A DNA stretch of 19,995 nt from Campylobacteraceae bacterium (GCA_022758985.1 JAEMQC010000018.1:1-19995); one strand, 5' to 3'; counted from the stretch's first letter, positions 8,030-14,521 are shown. Numbers and translations: made by a program. The notes: a model not told the origin generated them from the letters alone.

Positions 8030-9199
8030 ATGCTTTCAAAAAGAATTACCGTACTTCAAGAATCAATAACCATAGCGATCTCTACGCTAGCAAAAAGACT
8101 CAAAGAAGAAGGCAATGACGTACTAAATTTTGGCGCAGGAGAGCCGGATTTCGATACTCCGCAAAAGATAAAAGACGAAGCAAAAAAAGCGCTTGACGAA
8201 GGGTTTACCAAATACACAGCTGTAGAAGGTATAGCGCCCCTGCTTCAAGCCGTAGCGGACAAGCTAAAGAGAGAAAACGGCCTAAACTATTCGCCAAAAG
8301 AGATCATAACGTCCAACGGTGCAAAGCAATCTCTTTTTAACCTGTTTGCCGCAGTAATAGACGAAGGCGACGAGGTAATAATTCCAGCTCCATACTGGGT
8401 AACATACCCGGAACTCGCCAGACTAAACGGTGGTATCGTAGTCGAACCAAAAACAGATGAGTCCACTGGATTTAAACTAACGGCGGATGAGCTAAAAAGG
8501 CTCATAACCCCAAAAACAAAGATGATAGTTCTAACATCTCCGTCAAATCCAACCGGAAGCGTATACTCAAAAGAGGAACTGGAAGCGATAGCAGATGTAC
8601 TTAAGGGCACAAATATCATAGTCGCTTCGGACGAAATGTATGAAAAACTTATATATGACGGCAAGAAATTCACTTCCGCCGCCTCCATAAGCGAAGATAT
8701 GTTCCAAAGAACCGTCACAATAAACGGTCTTAGTAAATCCGTTGCTATGACCGGATGGAGATTTGGGTATTTAGCAAGTCCAAATAAGGAACTTGTAAAA
8801 GCGATGAATAATCTACAATCCCAAAGCACATCAAATATAAACTCTATTACGCAAAAAGCGTCTATCGTAGCATTAAGGGGTGACGTAGATGCCGAAATAG
8901 AATCAATGAGAGTAGAGTTTGAAAAAAGAAGGAATATAGGCGTTGAGGGCTTCAACTCTATAGAAGGTCTTAGTGTTCTAAAACCGGATGGTGCATTCTA
9001 TCTTTTTGTAAACATCTCCAAAATAGAAAAAGACTCAATGAAATTCTGCAAAGAACTCTTAGAAAAAGAAGGGGTAGCAGTCGTTCCGGGCGTCGGATTT
9101 GGAGTTGAGGGGTATTTTAGATTCTCTTTTGCCACAGATAGCGCAACGATACAAAAAGGGATAGATAGAATAGCCAAATTCGTAAAAGAAAACTACTAA
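8030..9199 (+). CDS. aspB: Aspartate-type class I aminotransferase
   Basis: This PLP enzyme of fold type I probably moves the amino group between aspartate and 2-oxoglutarate. The 389-residue protein carries NFGAGEPDFDTP (33-44), the PSNPTG signature (171-176), ASDEMYEKLIYDG with Asp201 and Tyr204, and the Schiff-base lysine Lys236 in GLSKSVAMTGWRFGY. The substrate-carboxylate Arg is in GYFRFSFA near the end. It belongs to the I-gamma group, whose members can also act on prephenate or other acids, so the exact substrate is less certain than the fold. A good ribosome site (AAAGGA) precedes ATG 8030, nine bases after cysE. It is the last gene of the block; a hairpin terminator follows eight bases later. 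Confidence 0.92.
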   Translation: MLSKRITVLQESITIAISTLAKRLKEEGNDVLNFGAGEPDFDTPQKIKDEAKKALDEGFTKYTAVEGIAPLLQAVADKLKRENGLNYSPKEIITSNGAKQSLFNLFAAVIDEGDEVIIPAPYWVTYPELARLNGGIVVEPKTDESTGFKLTADELKRLITPKTKMIVLTSPSNPTGSVYSKEELEAIADVLKGTNIIVASDEMYEKLIYDGKKFTSAASISEDMFQRTVTINGLSKSVAMTGWRFGYLASPNKELVKAMNNLQSQSTSNINSITQKASIVALRGDVDAEIESMRVEFEKRRNIGVEGFNSIEGLSVLKPDGAFYLFVNISKIEKDSMKFCKELLEKEGVAVVPGVGFGVEGYFRFSFATDSATIQKGIDRIAKFVKENY

Positions 9200-9206
9200 G
9201 CAAAAC

Positions 9207-9229
9207 CAAAAGAGGCTTAGCCTCTTTTG
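9207..9229 (+). terminator. Rho-independent terminator after aspB
   Basis: A perfect inverted repeat of 10 base pairs closes on a TTA loop: CAAAAGAGGC at 9207-9216 and GCCTCTTTTG at 9220-9229. The GAGGC/GCCTC core followed by TTTT on the plus strand fits an intrinsic terminator for the flgA-aspB operon. The symmetry would let it act in reverse as a backup stop for the cytochrome gene. Confidence 0.85.
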
Positions 9230-9261
9230 ACGGACTCCGCAGAAGCTAACATTTTTGGCAT

Positions 9262-9290
9262 AAAAAAAGGCCCGCTCAAACGAGCGAGCC
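9262..9290 (-). terminator. Rho-independent terminator after the cytochrome c gene
   Basis: On the minus strand, GGCTCGCTC (9290-9282) pairs with GAGCGGGCC (9277-9269) around a four-base GTTT loop. One G-U wobble sits inside, and the stem is followed by seven T residues (9268-9262). This is a strong GC-rich intrinsic terminator 33 bases after the cytochrome stop codon. Together with the previous hairpin it insulates the two convergent units. Confidence 0.92.
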
Positions 9291-9322
9291 CTCAAAAAAC
9301 TTTGTTTGATTAACTCTTCGAA

Positions 9323-9643
9323 TCAACCGCAAGCTGGTACGTTACCGCTGTCAGAACCGTATTCTTTCAAGAAATCATGTAGGTCTTTTGCGTGGTCTTT
9401 GAACGCACCGTTAAAGTATGCAGCAGCTTTAGGATCTTTTTGGTGTTTATCAATAAGAGCCTTAGCTCCGTTAGCAAACCATTTATCCCATCCGGCTTGA
9501 GTTGCCATCGCAGCGCCTTTTACGCCGTTGCCGTGGCAAGATTTACAAGCTTTTAGGTAAAGTTTTTGACCTTTGTCAGCACTAGCGTTTGCACCCATAG
9601 CAAGAACAGCGGCACAAGCGCCTAAAAATAGTAGTTTCTTCAT
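9323..9643 (-). CDS. Small periplasmic monohaem cytochrome c
   Basis: The 106-residue protein has a Sec signal peptide (MKKLLFLGACAAVLAMGANA, cleavage near ANA or ASA at 20-22) and one haem-attachment motif CKSCH at 33-37, so it is an electron carrier matured in the periplasm. The mature protein is about 85 residues, rich in Lys and Ala. The distal axial ligand is not obvious: the only methionine after the haem motif is Met46, very close to it, and the usual late Met-Pro site is missing, while His67, His84 and His89 are alternatives. An extra cysteine sits second from the C-terminus (Cys105). The ribosome site AAAGGAGA is excellent and the gene has its own terminator, suggesting a well-expressed monocistronic unit. 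Redox partners cannot be inferred. Confidence 0.9.
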   Translation of the reverse strand: MKKLLFLGACAAVLAMGANASADKGQKLYLKACKSCHGNGVKGAAMATQAGWDKWFANGAKALIDKHQKDPKAAAYFNGAFKDHAKDLHDFLKEYGSDSGNVPACG

Positions 9644-9671
9644 AATCTACTCTCCTTTAAATTTTAAACAT

Positions 9672-9682
9672 CTTATATTATG
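9672..9682 (-). promoter_or_regulatory. Candidate -10 region of the cytochrome c gene
   Basis: On the minus strand, overlapping -10-like hexamers CATAAT (9682-9677) and TATAAG (9677-9672) lie about 30 bases upstream of the cytochrome ATG, behind a T-rich tract. No clear -35 is seen, as is usual for sigma-70 promoters in this group. Confidence 0.45.
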
Positions 9683-9698
9683 CTAAGAAAACTAAAAG

Positions 9699-9712
9699 AA
9701 ACTTTAAAGTTT
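9699..9712. promoter_or_regulatory. Perfect 14-bp palindrome upstream of the cytochrome promoter
   Basis: AAACTTTAAAGTTT is its own reverse complement. It lies 16 bases upstream of the CATAAT hexamer, so it covers the -35 zone of the cytochrome promoter. It could be an operator for a dimeric regulator. It is A/T only except for one C and one G, so chance is a real alternative. As a terminator for nlpC it would be weak. Confidence 0.3.
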
Positions 9713-9790
9713 AAAAAAAAATTGAAGTTAAACATATCAGAATCTTATAACTGAAGAGAAAAGTGACAATACCGAAGCAAACAAAAAGCG

Positions 9791-10348
9791 CTATTGTTCG
9801 TTAATTATTCTTCTTGCGCCTACAATTCTATTTTGAAAAAACGAACTCATCAGATTATCGACAGAAACCGACCTACCTGTACTCGGGGCGTGAACAAATT
9901 TATTGTCACCTATATATATGCCAACATGTGAAGTGTTTATTTTAAAGAAAATCAAATCGCCCGGTTTTAGCGATTTAAGATCTACCGGCTTGCCTACGCT
10001 CCTCATCTCTCTGGAGCTTCTAGGAAGCTGAATACCCGCCCCTTCGTTGAAGACATAACTAACAAAACCACTGCAATCAAAGCCGGTCTTCGGGCTACTG
10101 CCGCCAAGTTTATATTTGATACCTATAAGCTCTTTTGCAACTTTTAAAATTCTTTCAAATCTTGCAGACAAAAAGTCGGTATCCCTCCTTTCTTGACCAG
10201 AAACATCGGAATCTTCTTTTGATTTAACCACGATAAAGTTATTCTCGTTTTCGTCGATCTGAATAGACGCAGGAGCCGCCATGAGTGTGGTTGAAGCAAA
10301 AAAGGACAAAATGTAAAAATTAAGTAAATTTTTTCTTTTAAACAACAT
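9791..10348 (-). CDS. NlpC/P60 family cell-wall peptidase (C40)
   Basis: The 185-residue secreted protein probably cleaves the gamma-D-Glu to diaminopimelate bond of peptidoglycan stem peptides in the periplasm. Residues 1-25 form a signal peptide (KRK, hydrophobic core, LMAA). A polar linker of about 35 residues leads to the NlpC/P60 domain (about 65-182). The catalytic triad is visible as Cys92 in FDCSGFVSYVF, His141 in SHVGIYIG and His153 in FVHAPSTGR. No SH3 or LysM targeting domain is present, so it is a minimal enzyme. The ATG at 10348 is the first start codon after an in-frame stop and has no Shine-Dalgarno sequence. A consensus promoter places the transcription start at this codon. 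No clear terminator lies between it and the cytochrome gene. Confidence 0.9.
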   Translation of the reverse strand: MLFKRKNLLNFYILSFFASTTLMAAPASIQIDENENNFIVVKSKEDSDVSGQERRDTDFLSARFERILKVAKELIGIKYKLGGSSPKTGFDCSGFVSYVFNEGAGIQLPRSSREMRSVGKPVDLKSLKPGDLIFFKINTSHVGIYIGDNKFVHAPSTGRSVSVDNLMSSFFQNRIVGARRIINEQ

Positions 10349-10354
10349 ACGCCG

Positions 10355-10383
10355 ATTATAATAAAATATATTTTATATGTCAA
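10355..10383 (-). promoter_or_regulatory. Perfect-consensus sigma-70 promoter of the NlpC/P60 gene
   Basis: On the minus strand, TTGACA (10383-10378) is followed after exactly 17 bases by TATAAT (10360-10355). Both hexamers match the sigma-70 consensus at every position. The seventh base after TATAAT is the A of the nlpC ATG (10348), so the expected transcript would begin at or within a base or two of the start codon. Confidence 0.85.
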
Positions 10384-10440
10384 GTTTTTTGTAAATTTTT
10401 TGGTAAAAAAGCCGACAATTTTTTTACAACTCATTTTTAG

Positions 10441-10446
10441 TACAAT
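10441..10446 (+). promoter_or_regulatory. Candidate -10 element of holA
   Basis: TACAAT sits six bases before the holA ATG, in the extended context TTTTTAGTACAAT after a T-rich tract. The same TAGTACAAT string occurs at 11437-11445 before rpsF. If used, transcription would start at or next to the holA start codon, which has no Shine-Dalgarno sequence. Confidence 0.5.
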
Positions 10447-10452
10447 AAACAG

Positions 10453-11439
10453 ATGGATAAAAGAGAGCTTGATTTACATCTAAAATCAAACAAACCAATC
10501 AAGTCCGCAATGCTTTTTGGCGCTTGCGACTACCTTGCGGATCTATATTTGGAAAAGATTATAGGTGCGGCAGGCAAAGAGTGCGACATTTTAAAGATGT
10601 ACTTTGACGAATACTCTTTTGCCGATGCAAAAAATTTTCTTTCGCAAAACTCTCTATTTGGCGACAAACTTATACTTCTGATAAAAAGCGACAAAAAAAT
10701 CCCAAAAAACGACCTAAAAGAGCTGTTAAGCATAGCCGATAAAAACGATGCACTATTCGTTTTTAGGTTTCTGGGCGACATGACAAGCAAAGACAAAGAC
10801 TACTACGAGCTATTTTCTGCTGCGAATAACGCCTTGTTCGTAAGATTTTTCAATCCAAATTCGATACAAGAAGCCGCCGCATATCTCAAAATGGAAGCAA
10901 TACAAAAAAATATAAATATAGCCCCCGATGCGCTGGATGAGTTGTTGAGCCTCAAAAACATGGATCTCGAAGCTGCCGTCAAGGAGCTTGAAAAATTTTT
11001 GACCATAACCTCAGAGGTTACCAAAAGGGATGTGAAAGCGCTCGTCGAAGAGTCTGACGATATGGTGCTGGAAAAATTTTTTGAAGCCGTACTGGAAAAA
11101 AAAGATTTTTACAAGCAGCTATTTAGAATACTTGAAAAGGCAGAGTTTGACGAAGTTAGGATAGTATTGTTTTTCGAATACTATCTACAAGAACTTTTTT
11201 TGTTCTTGCTGTACTCAAAAGCCTATGGCGCCATAGATGCAAGAAAAATAACGGGCAAACCGCTTCCTGATTTCGTCGCAAAAGCAAAAGCCGCAAAAGC
11301 CATAAAAATAGGATACAAAAACTACGTAAAGATGCTAGAAATTCTGCTCGAGGCAGACCTGAGTCTAAAATTATCTAAAAATTCCGACAAAAAAGCTATA
11401 CTGATACACTATTTAATAAAACTTCAAAATAACTTATAG
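10453..11439 (+). CDS. holA: DNA polymerase III subunit delta
   Basis: HolA is the delta subunit of the clamp loader, which opens the beta sliding clamp ring and loads it on DNA. The 328-residue protein has the divergent AAA+-like fold of delta without a P-loop. The N-terminal part reads AMLFGACDYLADLYLEKI, with a strand LFGDKLILLIKSDKKI, then the loader strand ALFVFRFLGDM. The C-terminal half is helical and contains the collar-domain helices. I rely on length, the overall pattern and position: a holA-like gene before rpsF-ssb-rpsR is, from memory, also found in C. jejuni. ATG 10453 has no ribosome site, and the promoter candidate lies directly before it. rpsF follows after a 69-base gap with its own promoter. 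Confidence 0.85.
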   Translation: MDKRELDLHLKSNKPIKSAMLFGACDYLADLYLEKIIGAAGKECDILKMYFDEYSFADAKNFLSQNSLFGDKLILLIKSDKKIPKNDLKELLSIADKNDALFVFRFLGDMTSKDKDYYELFSAANNALFVRFFNPNSIQEAAAYLKMEAIQKNINIAPDALDELLSLKNMDLEAAVKELEKFLTITSEVTKRDVKALVEESDDMVLEKFFEAVLEKKDFYKQLFRILEKAEFDEVRIVLFFEYYLQELFLFLLYSKAYGAIDARKITGKPLPDFVAKAKAAKAIKIGYKNYVKMLEILLEADLSLKLSKNSDKKAILIHYLIKLQNNL

Positions 11440-11445
11440 TACAAT
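11440..11445 (+). promoter_or_regulatory. Candidate -10 element of the rpsF-ssb-rpsR operon
   Basis: TACAAT, in the context TTATAGTACAAT, begins directly after the holA stop codon. A start about seven bases downstream would give a leader of roughly 57 bases before rpsF, long enough to hold the hairpin noted at 11464-11488. Confidence 0.6.
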
Positions 11446-11463
11446 TGCCGTTTCAAAATCCTT

Positions 11464-11488
11464 ACCTATAGGCTCTATAGCCTCGGGT
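11464..11488 (+). promoter_or_regulatory. Structured rpsF leader, possible S6:S18 autoregulatory element
   Basis: The leader can fold as AGGCT (11470-11474), loop CTAT, AGCCT (11479-11483), with an outer ACC/GGT pairing (11464-11466 with 11486-11488) across a small internal loop. An alternative uses the repeated palindrome CTATAG (11466-11471 and 11475-11480), which can pair around a GCT loop. The two folds exclude each other. In other bacteria the S6:S18 complex binds a hairpin in its own mRNA leader; this one is in the right place. I cannot show that it matches the known motif. Confidence 0.4.
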
Positions 11489-11508
11489 GAAATCCAGAAG
11501 GAGCTTTA

Positions 11509-11874
11509 ATGGCACAAAACCTATATGAGACAATGTTTGTTCTCAAACCAACTCTTACGCCTGAAGAGACACAGGCAAGAATCAACTTCATCAAAGACGT
11601 TATCACTTCTCAAGGCGGCGAAATCGTTGCTACCGAAGATTGGGGTAACAAAAAACTTGCATACAAAGTACAAAAATTTGACAGAGGCTACTACTATGTA
11701 GCATACTTCAAATCAGAAGGCAAAGCTGTTCTTGAGCTTGAAAGAATCTATACTATTACGGAAGACGTTATAAAATTCATGACGCTAAAATACCAAAAAC
11801 AAGCCGAAGTAAAAGCTTGGAATGCAATGGTCGAGAAAGCTAACGCAAAACAAACAAAAAAACAAGAAGGCTAA
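11509..11874 (+). CDS. rpsF: 30S ribosomal protein S6
   Basis: S6 is a small-subunit protein that binds 16S rRNA together with S18 on the platform. The 121-residue protein begins YETMFVLKPTLTPEE, the usual first strand and helix. It continues with EDWGNKKLAYKVQKFDRGYY (20 residues, a family hallmark) and the ELERIYTITEDVIKFMTLK strand. The C-terminal tail is basic (AKQTKKQEG). A strong ribosome site AAGGAG precedes ATG 11509. It is the first gene of rpsF-ssb-rpsR, with ssb three bases downstream. Confidence 0.97.
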   Translation: MAQNLYETMFVLKPTLTPEETQARINFIKDVITSQGGEIVATEDWGNKKLAYKVQKFDRGYYYVAYFKSEGKAVLELERIYTITEDVIKFMTLKYQKQAEVKAWNAMVEKANAKQTKKQEG

Positions 11875-11877
11875 TAA

Positions 11878-12339
11878 ATGCTTAACAAGGTTCTATTAAT
11901 AGGCAATACTACAAGGGCGATAGAACTAAGGTATCTGCCATCCGGCTCGGCCGTGGCAAAAACGGGCCTTGCCGTAAATAGAACTTGGAAAGATAAAAAT
12001 ACCGGAGAGAAAAAAGATGAGACTATGTTTATCGATATAGTCATCTACGGTAAATCAGCCGAAATAGCCAACCAATACATGCTAAAAGGCAAAAAAGTCC
12101 TAGTCGAAGGAAGACTCGTACTAGAGCAATGGGTAGACCAGAGCGGCCAGAAGCGCAGCAAGCACGTACTATCGGTGGAGAGCTTCCAATTTTTGGACTC
12201 AAAGTCTTCCGAAGGCGGATTTGAAAGCGGCGGTGAGGGCGACTTTTCAGACAGAGAGGTAGGATACTCAAAACCTGCGAACAGCCAGGCTCCAAGAGTT
12301 CCTGAAATAGATATTCAAGACGATGAAATACCGTTTTAA
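11878..12339 (+). CDS. ssb: Single-stranded DNA-binding protein
   Basis: SSB coats single-stranded DNA as a tetramer and recruits replication and repair proteins. The 153-residue protein has the OB-fold in residues 1-105 (LNKVLLIGNTTRAIELRYLP, ending in the EGRLVLEQWVDQSGQKRS segment). A Gly/Ser/Glu-rich flexible linker leads to the acidic tip DIQDDEIPF, which ends with the conserved Ile-Pro-Phe that docks partners. Placement between rpsF and rpsR is the common bacterial order. A 14-base gap with AAAGGAAA leads to rpsR. Confidence 0.97.
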   Translation: MLNKVLLIGNTTRAIELRYLPSGSAVAKTGLAVNRTWKDKNTGEKKDETMFIDIVIYGKSAEIANQYMLKGKKVLVEGRLVLEQWVDQSGQKRSKHVLSVESFQFLDSKSSEGGFESGGEGDFSDREVGYSKPANSQAPRVPEIDIQDDEIPF

Positions 12340-12353
12340 CAAAGGAAAATAAA

Positions 12354-12611
12354 ATGGCAGAAAAAAGAAAATACGCAAAAAAACATTGCAAATACTCTGA
12401 GCTAAAACTAGAGTTTATAGATTATAAAGATGTAAAACTTCTAAAGCATACGCTATCTGAAAGATTCAAAATTATGCCAAGAAGACTAACAGGTAACAGC
12501 AAAAGCGCTCAAGACATGGTAGGTCTAGCAATCAAAAGAGCAAGACACATGGCGCTTATCCCTTATATTGTAGACAGAAAAAACCCTGTAGTCGGTTCAT
12601 TGCAAGACTAA
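12354..12611 (+). CDS. rpsR: 30S ribosomal protein S18
   Basis: S18 partners S6 on the small-subunit platform. The 85-residue protein is basic, with the core FIDYKDVKLLKHTLSERFKI followed by MPRRLTGNSKSAQ and KRARHMALIPY (the family pattern I-x-PRR-x-TG and RAR-x-M-x-L-x-PY). A single Cys lies in AKKHCKY near the N-terminus, so only one of the cysteines of possible zinc-type S18 forms is present. It ends the operon. Its TAA stop overlaps the stop of the opposing methyltransferase gene, and no intrinsic terminator is visible after it. Confidence 0.97.
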   Translation: MAEKRKYAKKHCKYSELKLEFIDYKDVKLLKHTLSERFKIMPRRLTGNSKSAQDMVGLAIKRARHMALIPYIVDRKNPVVGSLQD

Positions 12612-13300
12612 GCGTTCTTAAAGACGTACAAATATTTATCGGGCTTCTCTCCGTAGAGCCCGATTTCCACCATCTCCACAATTTTCATTCCAGATAGTTT
12701 TTGCATGCTTTTTTTATCGTGATAGTACTGAATTATACTACCCTCTTCTCTCTTGTAGAGCCCGGAATTTTCTCTTGTAAAAAGCTTCATATCCGTTATT
12801 AGCTCTTTGCCGTCAAATTCGGCTTCCAGTACGGCATATCTATCTTCTTTTTCTATAGCTATGACGCCTTGCGCAACTTCGTCAAATCCGTAAAAACTAT
12901 TTACGTCGGCCAAAAAATAACCGTCTTTTTTTAGAACATTTCGTACGCAACCAAAGAATTTAGATAACTCATTCTCGTCCATATAGTTTAAAACATCGAA
13001 TACCGCAGTAGCCGCATCATAACTGCCGCTAAGCTCACATAGATTTATATGCTCTGCTTTTAGTCCGGCTTTTTTCGAATTCTCAACCATCTTCTCGCTA
13101 ACGTCTATACCAAACACATCATAGCCGTCATCCACTAGCGACATGCCAAATGCTCCGCTTCCACATCCTATGTCTAAAACAGCTTTTACATCTAGTTTTC
13201 TCAACATCTTTCTATGAGCGGAGTATAATGTATCTATTGCCTCTGAGAAATCAAGCATATCCTCGATTGCTGCATAGAGCTCAAGCCCGTTTGATTTCAT
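12608..13300 (-). CDS. Class I SAM-dependent methyltransferase, substrate unknown
   Basis: The 230-residue cytosolic protein has a Rossmann-type methyltransferase fold. Motif I is VLDIGCGSGAFGMSL (41-55), the acidic end of strand 2 is FGIDVSEKM (63-71), and the motif IV region is YDAATAVFDVLNYM. The C-terminal half, rich in Glu and Lys, resembles small-molecule methyltransferases that act on a free substrate, but no substrate motif is visible and I assign none. It overlaps hisG by 20 bases and is the last gene of the minus-strand run, so it is probably cotranscribed with hisG and coaX. Its TAG stop overlaps the rpsR TAA. Confidence 0.88.
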   Translation of the reverse strand: MKSNGLELYAAIEDMLDFSEAIDTLYSAHRKMLRKLDVKAVLDIGCGSGAFGMSLVDDGYDVFGIDVSEKMVENSKKAGLKAEHINLCELSGSYDAATAVFDVLNYMDENELSKFFGCVRNVLKKDGYFLADVNSFYGFDEVAQGVIAIEKEDRYAVLEAEFDGKELITDMKLFTRENSGLYKREEGSIIQYYHDKKSMQKLSGMKIVEMVEIGLYGEKPDKYLYVFKNA

Positions 13301-13898
13301 TTTCGATAAGTTCCGTAAGTTTCAAAATATCTTTTTTTCTAGTAACGAAGCTGTTTTTGTTGGCGACAAGCCTAGCGGATGAGGTCATAATAGTTTCTAC
13401 CTCATGCAGTCCGTTTTGCTTCATCGTAGCGCCCGTCTCGACGATATCAACTATTGCATCGGCAAGACCGACCAGCGGAGCAAGCTCTATCGAGCCGTAA
13501 AGCTTGATAACCTCTACGGCCATAGCTTTTTTTGCGAAGAAGTTTTTTGTAATATTCTCCATTTTTGTCGCTATGCTTATTTTATGCTTTGTATAATCTA
13601 GTTTTTCCGTATTTTTCATACCCACGACAACCTTGCACTTTCCAAGCCCCAGGTCAAGCAGTTGAGCCAAATCGAGACCTTTCTCTTCAAGCACATCAAA
13701 ACCCACCACGCCGAGATCGCACGAACCGTAATAAACATATGTCGGAACATCCTGGTTTCTTACAAGCAAAAATCTAAAACCGTCTTTTTCCAGTATCAGC
13801 TTTCTATCTTCGAATTTAAAATCGCTATTAAATATTTTTGAAAACAAAGCCAGCGTTTCATCAGCTATTCTGCCTTTTGGCAATGCGATCGTCAACAT
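13281..13898 (-). CDS. hisG: ATP phosphoribosyltransferase, short form (HisG)
   Basis: HisG joins ATP and PRPP in the first step of histidine synthesis. The 205-residue protein begins LTIALPKGRI and has the PRPP-binding signature DAIVDIVETGATMKQNGL. The C-terminal ACT-like regulatory domain of the long form (about 290-300 residues) is missing, so this is the short catalytic form. Short HisG works in a complex with HisZ, a HisRS-like protein that provides histidine feedback. HisZ is not in this window, and the 412-residue HisS at 4249-5487 has an anticodon domain, so it is not HisZ. hisG overlaps coaX by seven bases and the methyltransferase by 20. Confidence 0.95.
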   Translation of the reverse strand: MLTIALPKGRIADETLALFSKIFNSDFKFEDRKLILEKDGFRFLLVRNQDVPTYVYYGSCDLGVVGFDVLEEKGLDLAQLLDLGLGKCKVVVGMKNTEKLDYTKHKISIATKMENITKNFFAKKAMAVEVIKLYGSIELAPLVGLADAIVDIVETGATMKQNGLHEVETIMTSSARLVANKNSFVTRKKDILKLTELIENEIKRA

Positions 13899-14521
13899 AC
13901 AAACTCCCTCTCTCTAATCAACTTCATCATTCCTTTAAAAATCAGCGTATCGTCGACGGCCGATCTATTTTCAAAAAATCTAGACAAAAACTTGCCGTCC
14001 CCACCCGTAAAATATATGAATTTATTTCTGGACGCCTCTTTTATGGCTCCGACAATAGCTATCATAGCGCCGTAGCTTATCGCATCTTTTGTATTCTGCG
14101 GTAGAGCATCTAGATTGACGCTCATATTAAACCCTACGTCCAGTCTTTTTGAAATTTTAGCGTAAGACTCAACAAATGTAGATATACCGGGCAATATAAA
14201 TCCACCCAAATGTAGCCCCTCTTGCATAATATCTACGGTTATAGCGCTGCCTGCATCGACAACGACGCCGTCATTTGCGGCGTAGCAAGCAAAGGCCCTG
14301 TCTGCGCCCAGTCCAATATATTCGGTATCAAAAGGCAGTTCGTTGGACAAATCTACGACGTCGTATTTTCTTGATAGCCTATCAAGCGCATCAGCGTTTA
14401 CGCTAACCGTAAAAATCCGTTCATTGTCAACTAAGGACGGCATACCGCCTACGGGCTCTTTCCAAACCTTGCCTTCTTTGTAAAAATGATAAAAGCTATT
14501 TCCGATATCGCATAAAATCAT
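13892..14521 (-). CDS. coaX: Type III pantothenate kinase (CoaX)
   Basis: CoaX phosphorylates pantothenate with ATP, the first step of CoA synthesis. The 209-residue protein is short for the family (about 220-260), as is usual in Campylobacterota. It retains the actin-like ATPase marks: DIGNS near the start (phosphate 1), GLGADRAFACYAA (pantothenate and phosphate segment), VVVDAGSAITVDIM, GGFILPG and FTGGDG (adenosine). ATG 14519-14521 overlaps the recombinase stop (ATGA) and the 3' end overlaps hisG. With coaD on the other strand this gives two CoA pathway steps in the window. Confidence 0.93.
   Translation of the reverse strand: MILCDIGNSFYHFYKEGKVWKEPVGGMPSLVDNERIFTVSVNADALDRLSRKYDVVDLSNELPFDTEYIGLGADRAFACYAANDGVVVDAGSAITVDIMQEGLHLGGFILPGISTFVESYAKISKRLDVGFNMSVNLDALPQNTKDAISYGAMIAIVGAIKEASRNKFIYFTGGDGKFLSRFFENRSAVDDTLIFKGMMKLIREREFVC

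Noticed and set aside
8287..8955. Long open frame (222 codons) on the minus strand inside aspB
   Set aside because: It is fully antisense to a clear aminotransferase with all PLP motifs; its Ser/Ile/Phe-rich translation has no motif and mirrors codon bias of the real gene.
9207..9290. Pair of hairpins as a riboswitch or small RNA
   Set aside because: Each fits a simple intrinsic terminator for one of the two convergent genes, with correctly placed T-tracts.
10144..10434. 96-codon minus-strand frame overlapping the 5' half of nlpC
   Set aside because: The nlpC frame has signal peptide and catalytic residues; this frame is hydrophobic and basic noise crossing the promoter.
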